Assembly: GCA_020832585.1 (NCBI GenBank)
Contig: JAFIEL010000001.1
Location: 34,711-98,710, forward strand
Source: Natronohydrobacter sp.
Lineage (GTDB): Bacteria > Pseudomonadota > Alphaproteobacteria > Rhodobacterales > Rhodobacteraceae
DNA: 64,000 nt
Reading direction: 5' to 3'
A program made the translations under genes and the position numbers. The notes below the pieces were generated by a model. The model was not told where the DNA came from. It ran no database searches and was given only the letters and a program-made list of their open reading frames with translations. The stretch's first letter is position 1; each line of letters opens with the position of its first letter. Below are positions 56,009 to 64,000 of the stretch, piece after piece.

Positions 56009-56649
56009 TGCAATACCTCGTCTGAACCGCCCCCGCGCAGCGAGAACTCCATCAGCATCACAAGCGTTTCGCGCCGGGTTTGCAAGGATGGTGCTTCAAG
56101 AAGCGCCTGCTTGTCGTCCGGTTCGAACGGGCAGAGCATGGACAGCGAATTGATCAGCAATTCATCCTCGGCATCGGTCAGGCTGTCCCAGTCGGTCGAG
56201 AGTTTGTGCTTGCCGAAAAAGCGCTTGAGCAAGGCAAAGAAAGCCGTGCGTTTCAGGCCGGGATCGGTTTCTTCCTGCCCTTGATCCTGTGTGAAACTCG
56301 TCCAGTCCACCGCGCAGCGCCGATACGGCGTAAAGCCGGTCACGTCTTCACGGACCCGAAACCGGGATTTCCCGGTCAGCGTGATCAGGTAGCGCCCGTC
56401 CTCGGTCTCGGAAAAGGCGGTCAGGCGACCAGCGCACCCGATGGAATGCAGCGGGCGCGGGTCCGTGCCGGGCACGTCTCGTGGCTGTACCATGCCAATC
56501 AGGCGATGGGGTGTCTTCATGCAATCCTCGATCATCGCCAGATAGCGCGGCTCGAAGATATGCAGCGGTAGCCGGGCGCGCGGCAGCAGCAACGCGCCCG
56601 GAAGCGGGAAAATCGGAATGGTCTCTGGGCAATCCTGAGGGCGCGTCAT
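56005..56649 (-). CDS. LON peptidase substrate-binding domain protein
   Basis: Protein of 214 residues consisting of the N-terminal Lon domain (PUA-like) without ATPase or protease parts. Typical segments are [32 protein letters not shown] and [30 protein letters not shown]. Its role is unknown, possibly substrate recognition or protein quality control. It lies 26 bases after the thioredoxin/TPR gene and overlaps Trm112, so the set forms an operon. Confidence 0.9.
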   Translation of the reverse strand: MTRPQDCPETIPIFPLPGALLLPRARLPLHIFEPRYLAMIEDCMKTPHRLIGMVQPRDVPGTDPRPLHSIGCAGRLTAFSETEDGRYLITLTGKSRFRVREDVTGFTPYRRCAVDWTSFTQDQGQEETDPGLKRTAFFALLKRFFGKHKLSTDWDSLTDAEDELLINSLSMLCPFEPDDKQALLEAPSLQTRRETLVMLMEFSLRGGGSDEVLQ

Positions 56650-56675
56650 GAGGGTAAGGTAATGCGCGTGCGGGA

Positions 56676-57575
56676 TCAGGCAAATATCATCGAACTCAGA
56701 CGGCGACGGCCTTTTGCAACCAGCGGGTCGGTAGGTTTGAGCGCGCCGAAAATGGTGAAAAGCTGGGCCTTCGCGGCGCCGTCGTTCCAGTCGCGATCGC
56801 GGCGGAACAGTTCCAGCAATTCCTCGATCGCCGCTTCAACCTGTCCGTTCGCATATAGCGCCTGCGCCAGATCAAACCGGACCTGATGATTGTCCGGTTC
56901 TGCATCAAGTGTCGCGCGCAAGTCATCCACCGGGCCTGCGGATTGGGCCTGTTGCGCGAGCGCGAACATGGCGCGCGCGGCGTCAAGCTCTGGGGCATTT
57001 GCGATGGCTTGCGGCGCGTTGTTCAGCAGCGCTTCGGCCTGATCCAGACTGCCCGCGGCAATCTGTGCGCGGACCAGCCCGGCAAAGGCGCGCGCGTTTG
57101 CCTCGTCTTCGGCCAGCACGGCTGCGAAAATCTGTGCGGCATCTGTTACCGCACCATCGTCGAGCATGGTATCGGCTTCATCAAGCGCATCTGACAACCC
57201 ACCGTCCCCGGCAAGTGCTGCAAGCTTCGCCACAAACTGCTTCAGGGCCGACGGCGGCTGCGCCCCCTGAAATCCATCGACAGGCTGGCCCTGGAAAAAG
57301 GCATAGACCGTCGGGATCGACTGCACACGCAACTGGCCTGCGACGCCGGGATGTTCATCGATATTGATCTTGACCATGCGCACCTTGCCTTGTGCCGCGC
57401 GCACTTCGGCTTCCAGTGCCGGGCCAAGCGTCTTGCAGGGTCCGCACCAGGGCGCCCAGAAATCGACGATCACCGGCACTTGCTGACTGACCTCGATCAC
57501 CTGCGTCATGAATCCCTGATCAGTGCCGTCGATGATCAGATTGGCCTCGGTGGTCTTGTCGCCAAATTCCAGCAT
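56676..57575 (-). CDS. Thioredoxin/TPR co-chaperone (CnoX/YbbN type)
   Basis: Protein of 299 residues: an N-terminal thioredoxin domain with WCGPCK, then TPR-like helical repeats from about residue 130 to the end. Unlike E. coli YbbN, which has an SxxC motif, both active-site cysteines are present, so it could be a true oxidoreductase as well as a holdase. ACGAGGGCAAC precedes the ATG. First of the trx-LON-Trm112 group. Confidence 0.88.
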   Translation of the reverse strand: MLEFGDKTTEANLIIDGTDQGFMTQVIEVSQQVPVIVDFWAPWCGPCKTLGPALEAEVRAAQGKVRMVKINIDEHPGVAGQLRVQSIPTVYAFFQGQPVDGFQGAQPPSALKQFVAKLAALAGDGGLSDALDEADTMLDDGAVTDAAQIFAAVLAEDEANARAFAGLVRAQIAAGSLDQAEALLNNAPQAIANAPELDAARAMFALAQQAQSAGPVDDLRATLDAEPDNHQVRFDLAQALYANGQVEAAIEELLELFRRDRDWNDGAAKAQLFTIFGALKPTDPLVAKGRRRLSSMIFA

Positions 57576-57644
57576 GTTGCCCTCGTGCTTATATGTCGGA
57601 TGCGTAGGATATATGGGCTGTCTGCGCCCACAGGAAAAGGGGAG

Positions 57645-58433
57645 TCAGAGGTCGAAACTGGCAAAGACCGGCGCGTGATCAGAAGGCTGGTCCCAACCGC
57701 GCGCATCCCGCAAGATGCGAGAGCCATGACCGGCAGCGGCAATGTCCTGACTGGCCCAGATATGATCCAGCCTGCGGCCCTTGTCAGCGGCATCCCAGTC
57801 GCGCGCGCGATAGGACCACCAGGAATAAAGCAGCCCCTCGGGAATATCCTGCCGTGTGATATCTATCCATCTGCCCGCTTCTTGCGTGGCGCTCAGATGC
57901 TCGACCTCGATAGGCGTATGCGAGACGATCTTCAGAAGTTGCTTGTGCGACCAGACATCATCTTCGCGCGGTGCGATATTCAGATCGCCCACAAGGATCG
58001 ACTTTTCGGGCGCGGTATCGCGGAAATGGTCGCGCATCTCGGTCAGCGTGTCCAGCTTGTGGCCGAATTTATCGTTCAGATCGCGGTCGGGAATATCACC
58101 CCCCGCAGGCACATAGCAGTTGTGGATTGTAACCCCGTTTTCCAACCGTCCGGCAACGTGGCGCGCATCGCCCTTGCCGCACCAGTCGATATGACCCGCA
58201 TCTTCCAGCGGCAGGCGCGACAGGATCGCCACGCCGTTATAGCCCTTCTGCCCGCGTGCGACCCAATGTAGATAGCCTGCATTCGCGAACAGATCGAAGG
58301 GAATTTTTTCGACCGGGCTTTTGCATTCCTGCAGGCACAGCACATCAGGCGCTTCCTCGCGCAAGAGCTTCAGGACCAGCCCAGCCCGCAGGCGGACTGA
58401 ATTGATATTCCATGTGGCAAGCGTGAAGGCCAT
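57645..58433 (-). CDS. xthA: Exodeoxyribonuclease III (AP endonuclease) XthA
   Basis: DNA repair nuclease of 262 residues that cleaves at abasic sites and trims 3' ends. Motifs include TWNINSVRLR (metal Asn), CLQECKSP (catalytic Glu), CYVPAGGD, LVGDLNIAPREDD and the terminal SDHAPVFASFDL with the catalytic His. The length is typical. It lies 69 bases upstream of the thioredoxin gene on the same strand. Confidence 0.95.
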   Translation of the reverse strand: MAFTLATWNINSVRLRAGLVLKLLREEAPDVLCLQECKSPVEKIPFDLFANAGYLHWVARGQKGYNGVAILSRLPLEDAGHIDWCGKGDARHVAGRLENGVTIHNCYVPAGGDIPDRDLNDKFGHKLDTLTEMRDHFRDTAPEKSILVGDLNIAPREDDVWSHKQLLKIVSHTPIEVEHLSATQEAGRWIDITRQDIPEGLLYSWWSYRARDWDAADKGRRLDHIWASQDIAAAGHGSRILRDARGWDQPSDHAPVFASFDL

Positions 58434-58503
58434 TTATCTGTCTCCCGTCGAAAGCGGATCTTAGTCGCATGACAGGGCCAAGGCAGCAAGGGCAATGCAG
58501 GTA

Positions 58504-58532
58504 GAAAAAAGTCCGGGCAAGAATGCCCGGAC
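58504..58532 (-). terminator. Rho-independent terminator for the CenR-like gene
   Basis: Arms GTCCGGGC and GCCCGGAC with a six-base loop; on the minus strand TTTTTT follows. It lies 125 bases beyond the response-regulator stop, leaving a 3' untranslated region of that length with no ORF. Confidence 0.88.
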
Positions 58533-58656
58533 AGTCCAACAGGGAGGAGGGTGCGCCATTACCCCGGCGCAAAGGGAAGGTCACATTGAAGAACAATCGC
58601 CTTATGAGTGTATCATTACCTACGAAATTGGCAACAATAAGGCGTGGTGGAGGTCA

Positions 58657-59343
58657 TTACGAGGCCAGACGATAGCCTCCCGACTCGGTCACAAGAAGCG
58701 AAACATTCGTCGGATCGGGTTCGATCTTCTGACGCAGGCGATAGATATGTGTCTCCAGCGTATGGGTGGTGACGCCGGCATTATAGCCCCAGACCTCGTG
58801 CAGCAGTACATCGCGCGGCACGACGCCTTCAGGTGCGCGATACAGGAATTTCAATATGTTGGTTTCCTTTTCCGTCAGACGAATCTTGCGGTCATTCTCG
58901 TCGACCAGCATCTTCTGCGCGGGCTTGAACAGATAGGGCCCAAGCTGAAAGACGGCGTTCTCCGACTGTTCATGCTGGCGCAGTTGCGCGCGCAGGCGGG
59001 CCAGAAGGACCGGCAGCTTGAAGGGTTTGGTGATGTAGTCATTCGCCCCGGAATCAAGACCAAGGATCGTGTCGGCGTCAGAATCATGTCCCGTCAGCAT
59101 GATGACCGGCGACTTGAAGCCGGCCTTGCGCATCCGCTTGCACAATTCGCGCCCATCGGTGTCTGGCAGACCTACATCGAGAATGGCCATGTCGAACTGG
59201 CCCGCGCGCACCTGCTCCATGGCCTCGGCCCCGTTTGCGGCCTCGAACACGTCAAACTCATCGGTCAGCACCAGTTGTTCGGACAAGGCCTCGCGCAGAT
59301 CGTCGTCGTCATCCACCAGAAGAATCTTGTTCAGCTTCGCCAT
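58657..59343 (-). CDS. cenR: OmpR-type response regulator, CenR-like
   Basis: Two-domain regulator of 228 residues. The receiver domain has the DDDDD acidic cluster and the phospho-acceptor in AILDVGLPDTDG, with TGHDSDADTILGLDSGANDYITKPF completing the site; the winged-helix domain ends HTLETHIYRLRQKIEPDP. Long identity to Caulobacter CenR, as I recall it, suggests control of the cell envelope. No histidine kinase is adjacent. The ATG at 59343 is preferred; the longer ORF start lacks a ribosome site. Confidence 0.85.
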   Translation of the reverse strand: MAKLNKILLVDDDDDLREALSEQLVLTDEFDVFEAANGAEAMEQVRAGQFDMAILDVGLPDTDGRELCKRMRKAGFKSPVIMLTGHDSDADTILGLDSGANDYITKPFKLPVLLARLRAQLRQHEQSENAVFQLGPYLFKPAQKMLVDENDRKIRLTEKETNILKFLYRAPEGVVPRDVLLHEVWGYNAGVTTHTLETHIYRLRQKIEPDPTNVSLLVTESGGYRLAS

Positions 59344-59505
59344 AGGGTCACCCTTTCGTGTTACTGTTGTGAAGATGCGAACCCGTCTGCCCGGCTGCAA
59401 GATTTGCAACAAAACTCTCACGCGGACGTGTCACAGGGCGCTGGATTGTTTCAATTCCTTCAGGACCGGGCTACATCTGACCCCGCCTGACCCGGAGCGT
59501 GCACC

Positions 59506-60588
59506 ATGTTATTCGGCCTGACCCCGATCGAAAGGATCAACCGCGCGCGCGCCGATCTGCGGCTGGGTGTGCCTGTGGTTCTGTCTGACGGCCCTGATCG
59601 GGCTGTGCTTGTGGCGGCCGAAGTGCTGACCCCGGCGCGGTTGAACGCGTTGCGCAGCCTGGCGTCCGGCCTGGTTCTCGCGATCACGCAGCACCGCGCT
59701 CAAACGTTGAAAGCACCCGCCTATGATGGCGATCTGGCACGGATCATGGTCCCCGATGACGCGGATCGCAGATGGCTGCGCGCTGTTGCTGATCCTGCAG
59801 ATGATCTCCGGGTGCCGATGAAAGGGCCGCTGAAAAGCTTGCGAGATGGCGGCGCAGGTTTTGCACGGGTCGGGCTGGCCTTGGTGAAATCGGCGCAGCT
59901 CCTGCCTGCAGCGCTGATACTGCCGGTGCCAACGGGCACCAGCTTGACGGATCTGACCGAAGTTCAGGTCGAGGTGCTGGCACGGGAACTGGCACGGGAA
60001 AGCGAATTTGCGCCAGTGATTTCCGCCCGTTTGCCCATGGAAGCCGCGAAAGCCGGGCGCGTGCATGTATTCCGTCCCGAAGATGGCGGGGTCGAGCATT
60101 ATGCCATCGAGATCGGCCAGCCGGACCGTGATGCTCCAGTGCTTGCGCGACTGCATTCGGCCTGTTTCACCGGGGATGTGCTTGGCTCGCTGAAATGCGA
60201 TTGCGGGCCGCAACTGCGCGCGGCACTGGCGCAGATGGGGCGCGAGGGCAGGGGCGTCTTGCTGTATCTGAATCAGGAAGGGCGAGGGATCGGCCTGGCC
60301 AACAAGATGCGCGCCTATTCGCTGCAGGATCAGGGGTTCGACACGGTAGAGGCCAATCATCGCCTTGGATTCGAGGATGACGAGCGCGATTTCCGCGTGG
60401 GCGCGGGGTTGCTGCGCAAGATGGGGTTTTCCGAGGTCCGATTGCTGACCAACAATCCGCGCAAGGTCGAGATGCTGAACAGCCAAGGCTTGCGCGTGGT
60501 GGAACGTGTGCCGTTGCGTGTGGGCGAGACCGAAGAGAATCGCGCCTATCTGGCGACCAAGGCCCTGAAATCGGGACACTTGCTGTGA
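59506..60588 (+). CDS. ribA: GTP cyclohydrolase II RibA with N-terminal extension
   Basis: Riboflavin-pathway enzyme of 360 residues. The C-terminal catalytic domain (about 165-360) shows the zinc site [32 protein letters not shown] and [11 protein letters not shown]. The first 160 residues look like a degenerate RibB-type (DHBP synthase) half without its catalytic acidic motif, a layout seen in several alphaproteobacteria. It is divergent from cenR. Confidence 0.93.
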   Translation: MLFGLTPIERINRARADLRLGVPVVLSDGPDRAVLVAAEVLTPARLNALRSLASGLVLAITQHRAQTLKAPAYDGDLARIMVPDDADRRWLRAVADPADDLRVPMKGPLKSLRDGGAGFARVGLALVKSAQLLPAALILPVPTGTSLTDLTEVQVEVLARELARESEFAPVISARLPMEAAKAGRVHVFRPEDGGVEHYAIEIGQPDRDAPVLARLHSACFTGDVLGSLKCDCGPQLRAALAQMGREGRGVLLYLNQEGRGIGLANKMRAYSLQDQGFDTVEANHRLGFEDDERDFRVGAGLLRKMGFSEVRLLTNNPRKVEMLNSQGLRVVERVPLRVGETEENRAYLATKALKSGHLL

Positions 60589-60688
60589 TCCGGTGGAAGT
60601 GTCTGGTCAGCGTGCCTGCCTGCACCCTCATGAGTGGCTCAATAGCGCGGCCAGAGGCTGTGGCGCAGGCGTCTTGCAGGAGAGAGGG

Positions 60689-61198
60689 ATGACACGGTTC
60701 GATATGGTTCTGACCCGTCAAGGGCTGCGTTTCATGGGGCGGCTCTGGCCCTGCACCATCGGGCGCGGGGGCGTGCGGGCGGACAAGCGCGAAGGCGACG
60801 GGGCGACGCCTGTGGGGGTGCATCGGCTGGTGGGCATGCTGTATCGGCCTGACCGGATGGCGCAGCCCGCGGATTGGGCGCTGCCGATCCGTCCGCGTGA
60901 TTTGTGGTCGGATGACATGACCCATGAGGACTACAACCTGATGGTGCGCGCACCCTATGGCCACAGTCACGAACGCCTGCGCCGCGCTGATCCACTGTAT
61001 GATCTTGTCCTCATCACCGACTGGAACTGGCCACGGGCAGAGCGCGGCCGGGGCTCTGCGATCTTCATCCATCAATGGCGCAGACCGGGCTATCCGACCG
61101 CAGGGTGTATCGCCTTGAGTCGGACGGATTTGCAGGATCTGGCCCCTTTGATCCGTTATCAGACGCGGTTGATCGTGCCTGACTCTCTGGCGGGGTAA
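60689..61198 (+). CDS. L,D-transpeptidase (YkuD) family protein
   Basis: Protein of 169 residues with the YkuD catalytic motif HQWRRPGYPTAGCIALSR (His...Ser/Thr-x-Gly-Cys). Such enzymes form 3-3 peptidoglycan cross-links or attach proteins to the wall. The ATG at 60689 has AGGAGAGAGG directly upstream; neither this start nor 60593 gives a signal peptide, which is unusual for a wall enzyme. It follows ribA by 100 bases. Confidence 0.85.
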   Translation: MTRFDMVLTRQGLRFMGRLWPCTIGRGGVRADKREGDGATPVGVHRLVGMLYRPDRMAQPADWALPIRPRDLWSDDMTHEDYNLMVRAPYGHSHERLRRADPLYDLVLITDWNWPRAERGRGSAIFIHQWRRPGYPTAGCIALSRTDLQDLAPLIRYQTRLIVPDSLAG

Positions 61199-61218
61199 AG
61201 GGGGCGCTCGCGCCCCCT
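61199..61218. terminator. Bidirectional hairpin between ldt-type gene and yggS
   Basis: Arms AGGGGGCG and CGCCCCCT with a four-base loop directly after the transpeptidase stop; the minus strand continues with TTT. It lies between convergent genes. Confidence 0.7.
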
Positions 61219-61279
61219 CTGCGCGCTTCGCGGCGCATTCACCCCCTGAGGATATTTGGACAAGACTGAATGAAGCAGG

Positions 61280-61927
61280 CTATCTGCGCGCCCCGAATAT
61301 CGCAGAACCGACACGGATATGCGTGGCCCCATGCGCGATGGCCGTCTCGAAATCATCCGACATGCCCATCGAAAGCTGAGTCAGGTCATTGCGCTGCGCG
61401 ATCTGCGCCAGATGCGTGAAATGTGGCCCCGGGTCCTCTTCGACAGGGGGAATACACATCAGCCCGATCACCGGCAGATCAAGCGCGCGGCACTCCGCGA
61501 TGAACTGGTCTGCGTCAGCGGGTAATATCCCGGCCTTCTGAGGCTCCATCCCGGTATTGACCTGAACGAAAAGCTGCGGACAATCGCCGATCTCTTGTGC
61601 CAGACGCGCCAGGGCCTGAGCAAGTTTCGGCCTGTCCAGCGAATGGATCACGTCAACAAGTGCCATCGCCTGCCGCGCCTTGTTGGTCTGAAGCGGGCCC
61701 AACAGATGCAATTCCACCTTGCCGAAGCGGTTCTGCCAGTCAGGCCATTTCCCGGCGGCTTCCTGCACGCGGTTTTCGCCAAAGACACGGTGGCCCGCTT
61801 CCAGCACCGGCAGGACACGGGCTTCGGGTTGCTCCTTGGAGACAGCGATCAGGTGCACAGAACCGGGGGCGCGTTGTGCCCGCGCTTCGGCCTGCGCGAT
61901 GCGGGTCTGGATGTCGGTCAGGGACAT
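61280..61927 (-). CDS. yggS: YggS family PLP homeostasis protein
   Basis: Alanine-racemase-like TIM barrel of 215 residues that binds pyridoxal phosphate and buffers its level. The PLP lysine is in LIAVSKEQ, and FGENRVQEA, HLLGPLQTNKAR, SLDRPKLA and SMGMSDDFETAIAHGATHIRVGSAIFG are typical. The ATG at 61927 starts four bases after the short porin-like gene and places the family start MSLTDIQTRI correctly. Confidence 0.93.
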   Translation of the reverse strand: MSLTDIQTRIAQAEARAQRAPGSVHLIAVSKEQPEARVLPVLEAGHRVFGENRVQEAAGKWPDWQNRFGKVELHLLGPLQTNKARQAMALVDVIHSLDRPKLAQALARLAQEIGDCPQLFVQVNTGMEPQKAGILPADADQFIAECRALDLPVIGLMCIPPVEEDPGPHFTHLAQIAQRNDLTQLSMGMSDDFETAIAHGATHIRVGSAIFGARR

Positions 61928-61931
61928 GCGC

Positions 61932-62216
61932 TCAGGAACCACCACCAAGAAAAACCTGTGGGCGAGGGGCGATCTTCCTGTCCTGATCAAGCCTGATCTC
62001 GGCACCATAGGTCACGCCGCCATCGGTTTCGCCCGTGAACTGGAACTTCAGCCGCGCCCGGCTGGTCATGCGCAACCCGTTTTCGCGCTGCCCGGCCCAG
62101 TCGGGCCCTGATTGCCAGACCAGCCCCATACGCGCATCCCCGGAAACGGCAGGGCCGCTGTTCTGGGCATGTGCCGGGATGGCGCAAAGCAGAAGGAACG
62201 GGAGCGCGCGGATCAT
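61932..62216 (-). CDS. Short porin-like exported protein
   Basis: Protein of 94 residues with signal peptide MIRALPFLLLCAIPAHA. The mature part, SGDARMGLVWQSG ... SRARLKFQFTGETDGGVTYGAEIRLD, matches the first beta strands of the full porin at 62489 (SGDARMGIMYNG ... SRARVMFTLSGETDGGLAFGASFRAH), then stops. It is too short for a barrel. It is packed four bases from yggS and four from the lipoprotein gene, so it may be a genuine small operon member or the remnant of a lost porin. Confidence 0.65.
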   Translation of the reverse strand: MIRALPFLLLCAIPAHAQNSGPAVSGDARMGLVWQSGPDWAGQRENGLRMTSRARLKFQFTGETDGGVTYGAEIRLDQDRKIAPRPQVFLGGGS

Positions 62217-62220
62217 GATG

Positions 62221-62361
62221 CTACCGCCGGTTCAGGCTGCGCACATCCTGACTGGCCCCGGCAAAAACACCGCCGACGCCATCAAGCGCTGCAGAGGTGG
62301 TTTCGCACGCGGCCAACAGGCTGGCAGCAAGGATCAGGACGAGGGGCAGGCGGATCGACAT
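62221..62361 (-). CDS. Entericidin-like small lipoprotein (below ORF-track cut-off)
   Basis: Forty-six residues read directly from the minus strand: MSIRLPLVLILAASLLAAC then ETTSAALDGVGGVFAGASQD and an RSLNRR end. The lipobox LLAAC and the small Ala/Gly/Asp-rich mature part fit entericidin A/B-type membrane lipoproteins. It is the first gene of a tight group with the short porin-like gene and yggS. The ribosome site is weak (AAGGTCC). The function of such lipoproteins is poorly known; a toxin-antidote role described for E. coli should not be assumed. Confidence 0.68.
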   Translation of the reverse strand: MSIRLPLVLILAASLLAACETTSAALDGVGGVFAGASQDVRSLNRR

Positions 62362-62438
62362 GCGCTGGACCTTGGGACGTTTCTGATCCCTTGTTTTAGG
62401 TCACAATGTGCCGCAGGAAAAGACCACAGGGGTCAAAA

Positions 62439-62468
62439 AGAAAAGAGCGGGCAAAAGCCCGCTCTTTC
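62439..62468 (-). terminator. Rho-independent terminator for the porin gene
   Basis: Perfect 11-base arms AAAGAGCGGGC / GCCCGCTCTTT with an AAAA loop; on the minus strand TCTTTTTG follows. It begins 21 bases after the porin stop. Confidence 0.9.
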
Positions 62469-62488
62469 CGCGCTTGATCCTGAAAAGA

Positions 62489-63430
62489 TCAGAAGCTGAA
62501 CGACAGACCGAAGTCAGCGATCGTGCGTGCTGCAGTCGGGGTGCCGGTCTTCGGGTTCCATTCGCTGCCAGCACCGACAGGACGGGTGTTGGTGCGAACG
62601 ATGCCACCGACGATCGATGCGCCACCGCCCAGATCATAGGAAGCGCCAACACCTGCCGACTTTGCGCCGCCCAGATTGCGTGCGTAGAACGCGGTCACAG
62701 TCGTTGCGTCGAAGGTACCTGCCAGCGACAGCTGATACTGGTCACGCTTTGCCGAGCCGAAGCCGGAGTTCACGCGGCCGTAGTTGGCTTTTGCGGTGAT
62801 GCCTTCAAACTCTGCGCTCACGCCAAGCACAACCTGGTTGGCGTTGATGCCGGGCCAACGCAGGCTCTCGTAACCGATGCCAACCGAGTAGCCGTCCATC
62901 TTGTAGCCGATACCGACTGCTGCGGTGGTGTCGGTGTTGCCCGGATTGGTGTGCGACACAGCGAAGGTGAAGCCATCCATCGAGTAGTCATAACGAGCGG
63001 TCGGGCGCGATGCCTGGTAGCCGCCGGGGCTCAGGTCGGTGTTGTTGCCCAGGTAGAACGTCTCGTTGTGATCGCCCAGACCGGTGAGGCCAACGCCATC
63101 AACATGGCCGATCACGAACTGAGCAGCCCCATCGACGTCACCCATGCTCAGGCGACCGAAGTCACCGGATACGAAAACCGAACCGTTCGTACCAGCATTG
63201 GCGCCAGCGGCTTGATGTGCGCGGAACGAAGCGCCGAATGCCAGACCACCATCGGTTTCACCCGACAGTGTAAACATGACGCGAGCGCGGCTGGTGAACG
63301 ATGCCTTGTTTGATGCCAGAGCGCCGTTGTACATGATGCCCATGCGAGCGTCGCCCGACAGAGACACGTCTGCTGCTGCGACACCTGCCGACATGACCAG
63401 AGCGGTCGAAGCAAGAAGAAGCTTTTTCAT
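62489..63430 (-). CDS. Gram-negative outer-membrane porin
   Basis: Trimeric beta-barrel porin of 313 residues with signal peptide MKKLLLASTALVMSAGVAAA. Alternating strands run through the whole chain, from VSLSGDARMGIMYNG to the C-terminal TIADFGLSFSF, whose final Phe is the outer-membrane assembly signal. The length matches Rhodobacter capsulatus-type porins. CAACGAGGG precedes the ATG. Good terminator and a 5' leader hairpin suggest an abundant, separately regulated transcript. Confidence 0.93.
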   Translation of the reverse strand: MKKLLLASTALVMSAGVAAADVSLSGDARMGIMYNGALASNKASFTSRARVMFTLSGETDGGLAFGASFRAHQAAGANAGTNGSVFVSGDFGRLSMGDVDGAAQFVIGHVDGVGLTGLGDHNETFYLGNNTDLSPGGYQASRPTARYDYSMDGFTFAVSHTNPGNTDTTAAVGIGYKMDGYSVGIGYESLRWPGINANQVVLGVSAEFEGITAKANYGRVNSGFGSAKRDQYQLSLAGTFDATTVTAFYARNLGGAKSAGVGASYDLGGGASIVGGIVRTNTRPVGAGSEWNPKTGTPTAARTIADFGLSFSF

Positions 63431-63456
63431 TTTTTTCCCTCGTTGTGTAAGGAGTT

Positions 63457-63481
63457 CCTCGCCTCACCAAATCCGGCGAGG
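63457..63481 (-). promoter_or_regulatory. Hairpin in the porin mRNA leader
   Basis: CCTCGCC and GGCGAGG form a seven-base stem around an 11-base loop, about 27 bases upstream of the porin start codon. It could stabilise the message or be a site of small-RNA or protein control, as is common for outer-membrane porins. Confidence 0.35.
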
Positions 63482-63691
63482 TCTGAGCTTGTTTCATCCT
63501 TTTACGGGTGTTTTTCAAGTCAAAGCGGGGGGGCTGGTTTGAACCGGCGGGAAATGATGCAGATTTGTCACGCCTCTGACCTGGACGGCATCGCATGCGG
63601 CGGGCATCACGCGGCGAACTGCGCGCTACACTCTTGTTCCATGCAGGTTATCAAGTTAGACAAGGTGCAACTTTGGCGAGGGAACTTTGCA

Positions 63692-64000
63692 ATGACTTAT
63701 AAGGGCGCGTCGCGCATTGCCGCCATATTCGGGTTGGTTCTGGTTCTGTCAGGCTGCGGCGGCGGCGGTTTCGGGAATTTCTTTCAGTCGGGTGAGCGGT
63801 CGCGCGCGGCAGCTGCGCAAGTTCATGAACAGAATCGTCTGGCCGGGCCTTCGCGCGGGTCAACCGTGTGGGATTTGTTCTCGAACGCGCAACCGCCCAG
63901 CGTGACGGTAGAGGTGAATCGCTATTTGTGGAATGCCTCGCTTGAGGTGCTGAATTTCCTGCCGGTTCAGTCGGTCGATCCGTTCTCTGGCGTGATCGTG
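63692..64000 (+). CDS. DUF3576 family lipoprotein (partial, cut by window end)
   Basis: The first 103 residues are in the window and the frame stays open to base 64000. The start MTYKGASRIAAIFGLVLVLSGCGGGG is a lipoprotein signal with lipobox LVLSGC, and VEVNRYLWNASLEVLNFLPVQSVDPFSGVIV is the beginning of the DUF3576 domain, a conserved alphaproteobacterial family of unknown function. GCGAGGGAAC lies upstream of the ATG. It is divergent from the porin gene. Confidence 0.83.
   Translation, partial: MTYKGASRIAAIFGLVLVLSGCGGGGFGNFFQSGERSRAAAAQVHEQNRLAGPSRGSTVWDLFSNAQPPSVTVEVNRYLWNASLEVLNFLPVQSVDPFSGVIV

Overview
The window looks like a high-GC chromosome segment from an alphaproteobacterium of the Rhodobacteraceae (Roseobacter/Rhodobacter group). 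Reasons: the housekeeping order secA / parvulin PPIase / argJ / mutT, a CenR-like response regulator, a HemP and a DUF1289 protein, an Irr-type iron box, a trimethylamine monooxygenase of the roseobacter type, many ATP-binding-cassette (ABC) sugar transporters and frequent ATGA/GTGA overlaps inside operons. No rRNA, tRNA, CRISPR array, insertion sequence or phage gene was seen.

Left part (1-11.5 kb): methylated-amine and phosphonate-type uptake genes. A sarcosine-oxidase-beta/N-methylglutamate-dehydrogenase-A type flavoprotein is followed by a divergent Amt-family channel behind a sigma-54-like promoter, a GntR/FCD regulator, a cytoplasmic-looking branched-chain/amide-type binding protein and trimethylamine monooxygenase (tmm). 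After a clear hairpin terminator comes a phnD-phnC-phnE-phnE transporter operon with a terminal HAD-IIA protein and no phosphonate-cleaving enzyme.

11.5-21.7 kb: an amino-sugar regulon. The left arm (nagA, SIS-type glucosamine-6-P deaminase, BadF-type kinase) and the right arm (sugar ABC transporter, Gfo/Idh/MocA oxidoreductase, murQ, HutC-type GntR regulator) diverge from a region carrying paired TGGTAT operator-like repeats. Together they can explain import, phosphorylation and conversion of MurNAc and GlcNAc to fructose-6-P without a PTS; the oxidoreductase is the unexplained member.

21.7-25.2 kb: small and iron-linked genes (short secreted protein, dps behind a 6-3-6 Irr-type box, DUF1289, hemP near a TGA-N9-TCA box). 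24.2-36.4 kb: a LacI regulator with two perfect TGTAATCGATTACA operators controls a ten-gene operon: sugar ABC transporter, two xylose-isomerase-like TIM-barrel proteins, two Gfo/Idh/MocA oxidoreductases, an aldo/keto reductase and an intracellular GH43 glycosidase. This set recalls the 3-keto-glycoside chemistry of the E. coli ycj cluster and is my best candidate for an incompletely described pathway.

36.5-40.2 kb: copper resistance (DUF305, CopZ, CopA, CueR) with two mirror-image CueR promoters. 40.3-64 kb: mostly housekeeping genes: M3 peptidase, baeRF-like protein, dnaK-dnaJ, small exported proteins, radC, secA, PPIase, argJ, mutT, a probable structured non-coding RNA, Trm112, LON-domain protein, thioredoxin/TPR protein, exonuclease III, CenR-like regulator, ribA, L,D-transpeptidase, yggS, a short porin-like protein, a 46-residue entericidin-like lipoprotein missed by the ORF track, a porin, and a DUF3576 lipoprotein cut by the window end. 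Function calls come from reading the sequence; no database search was run.
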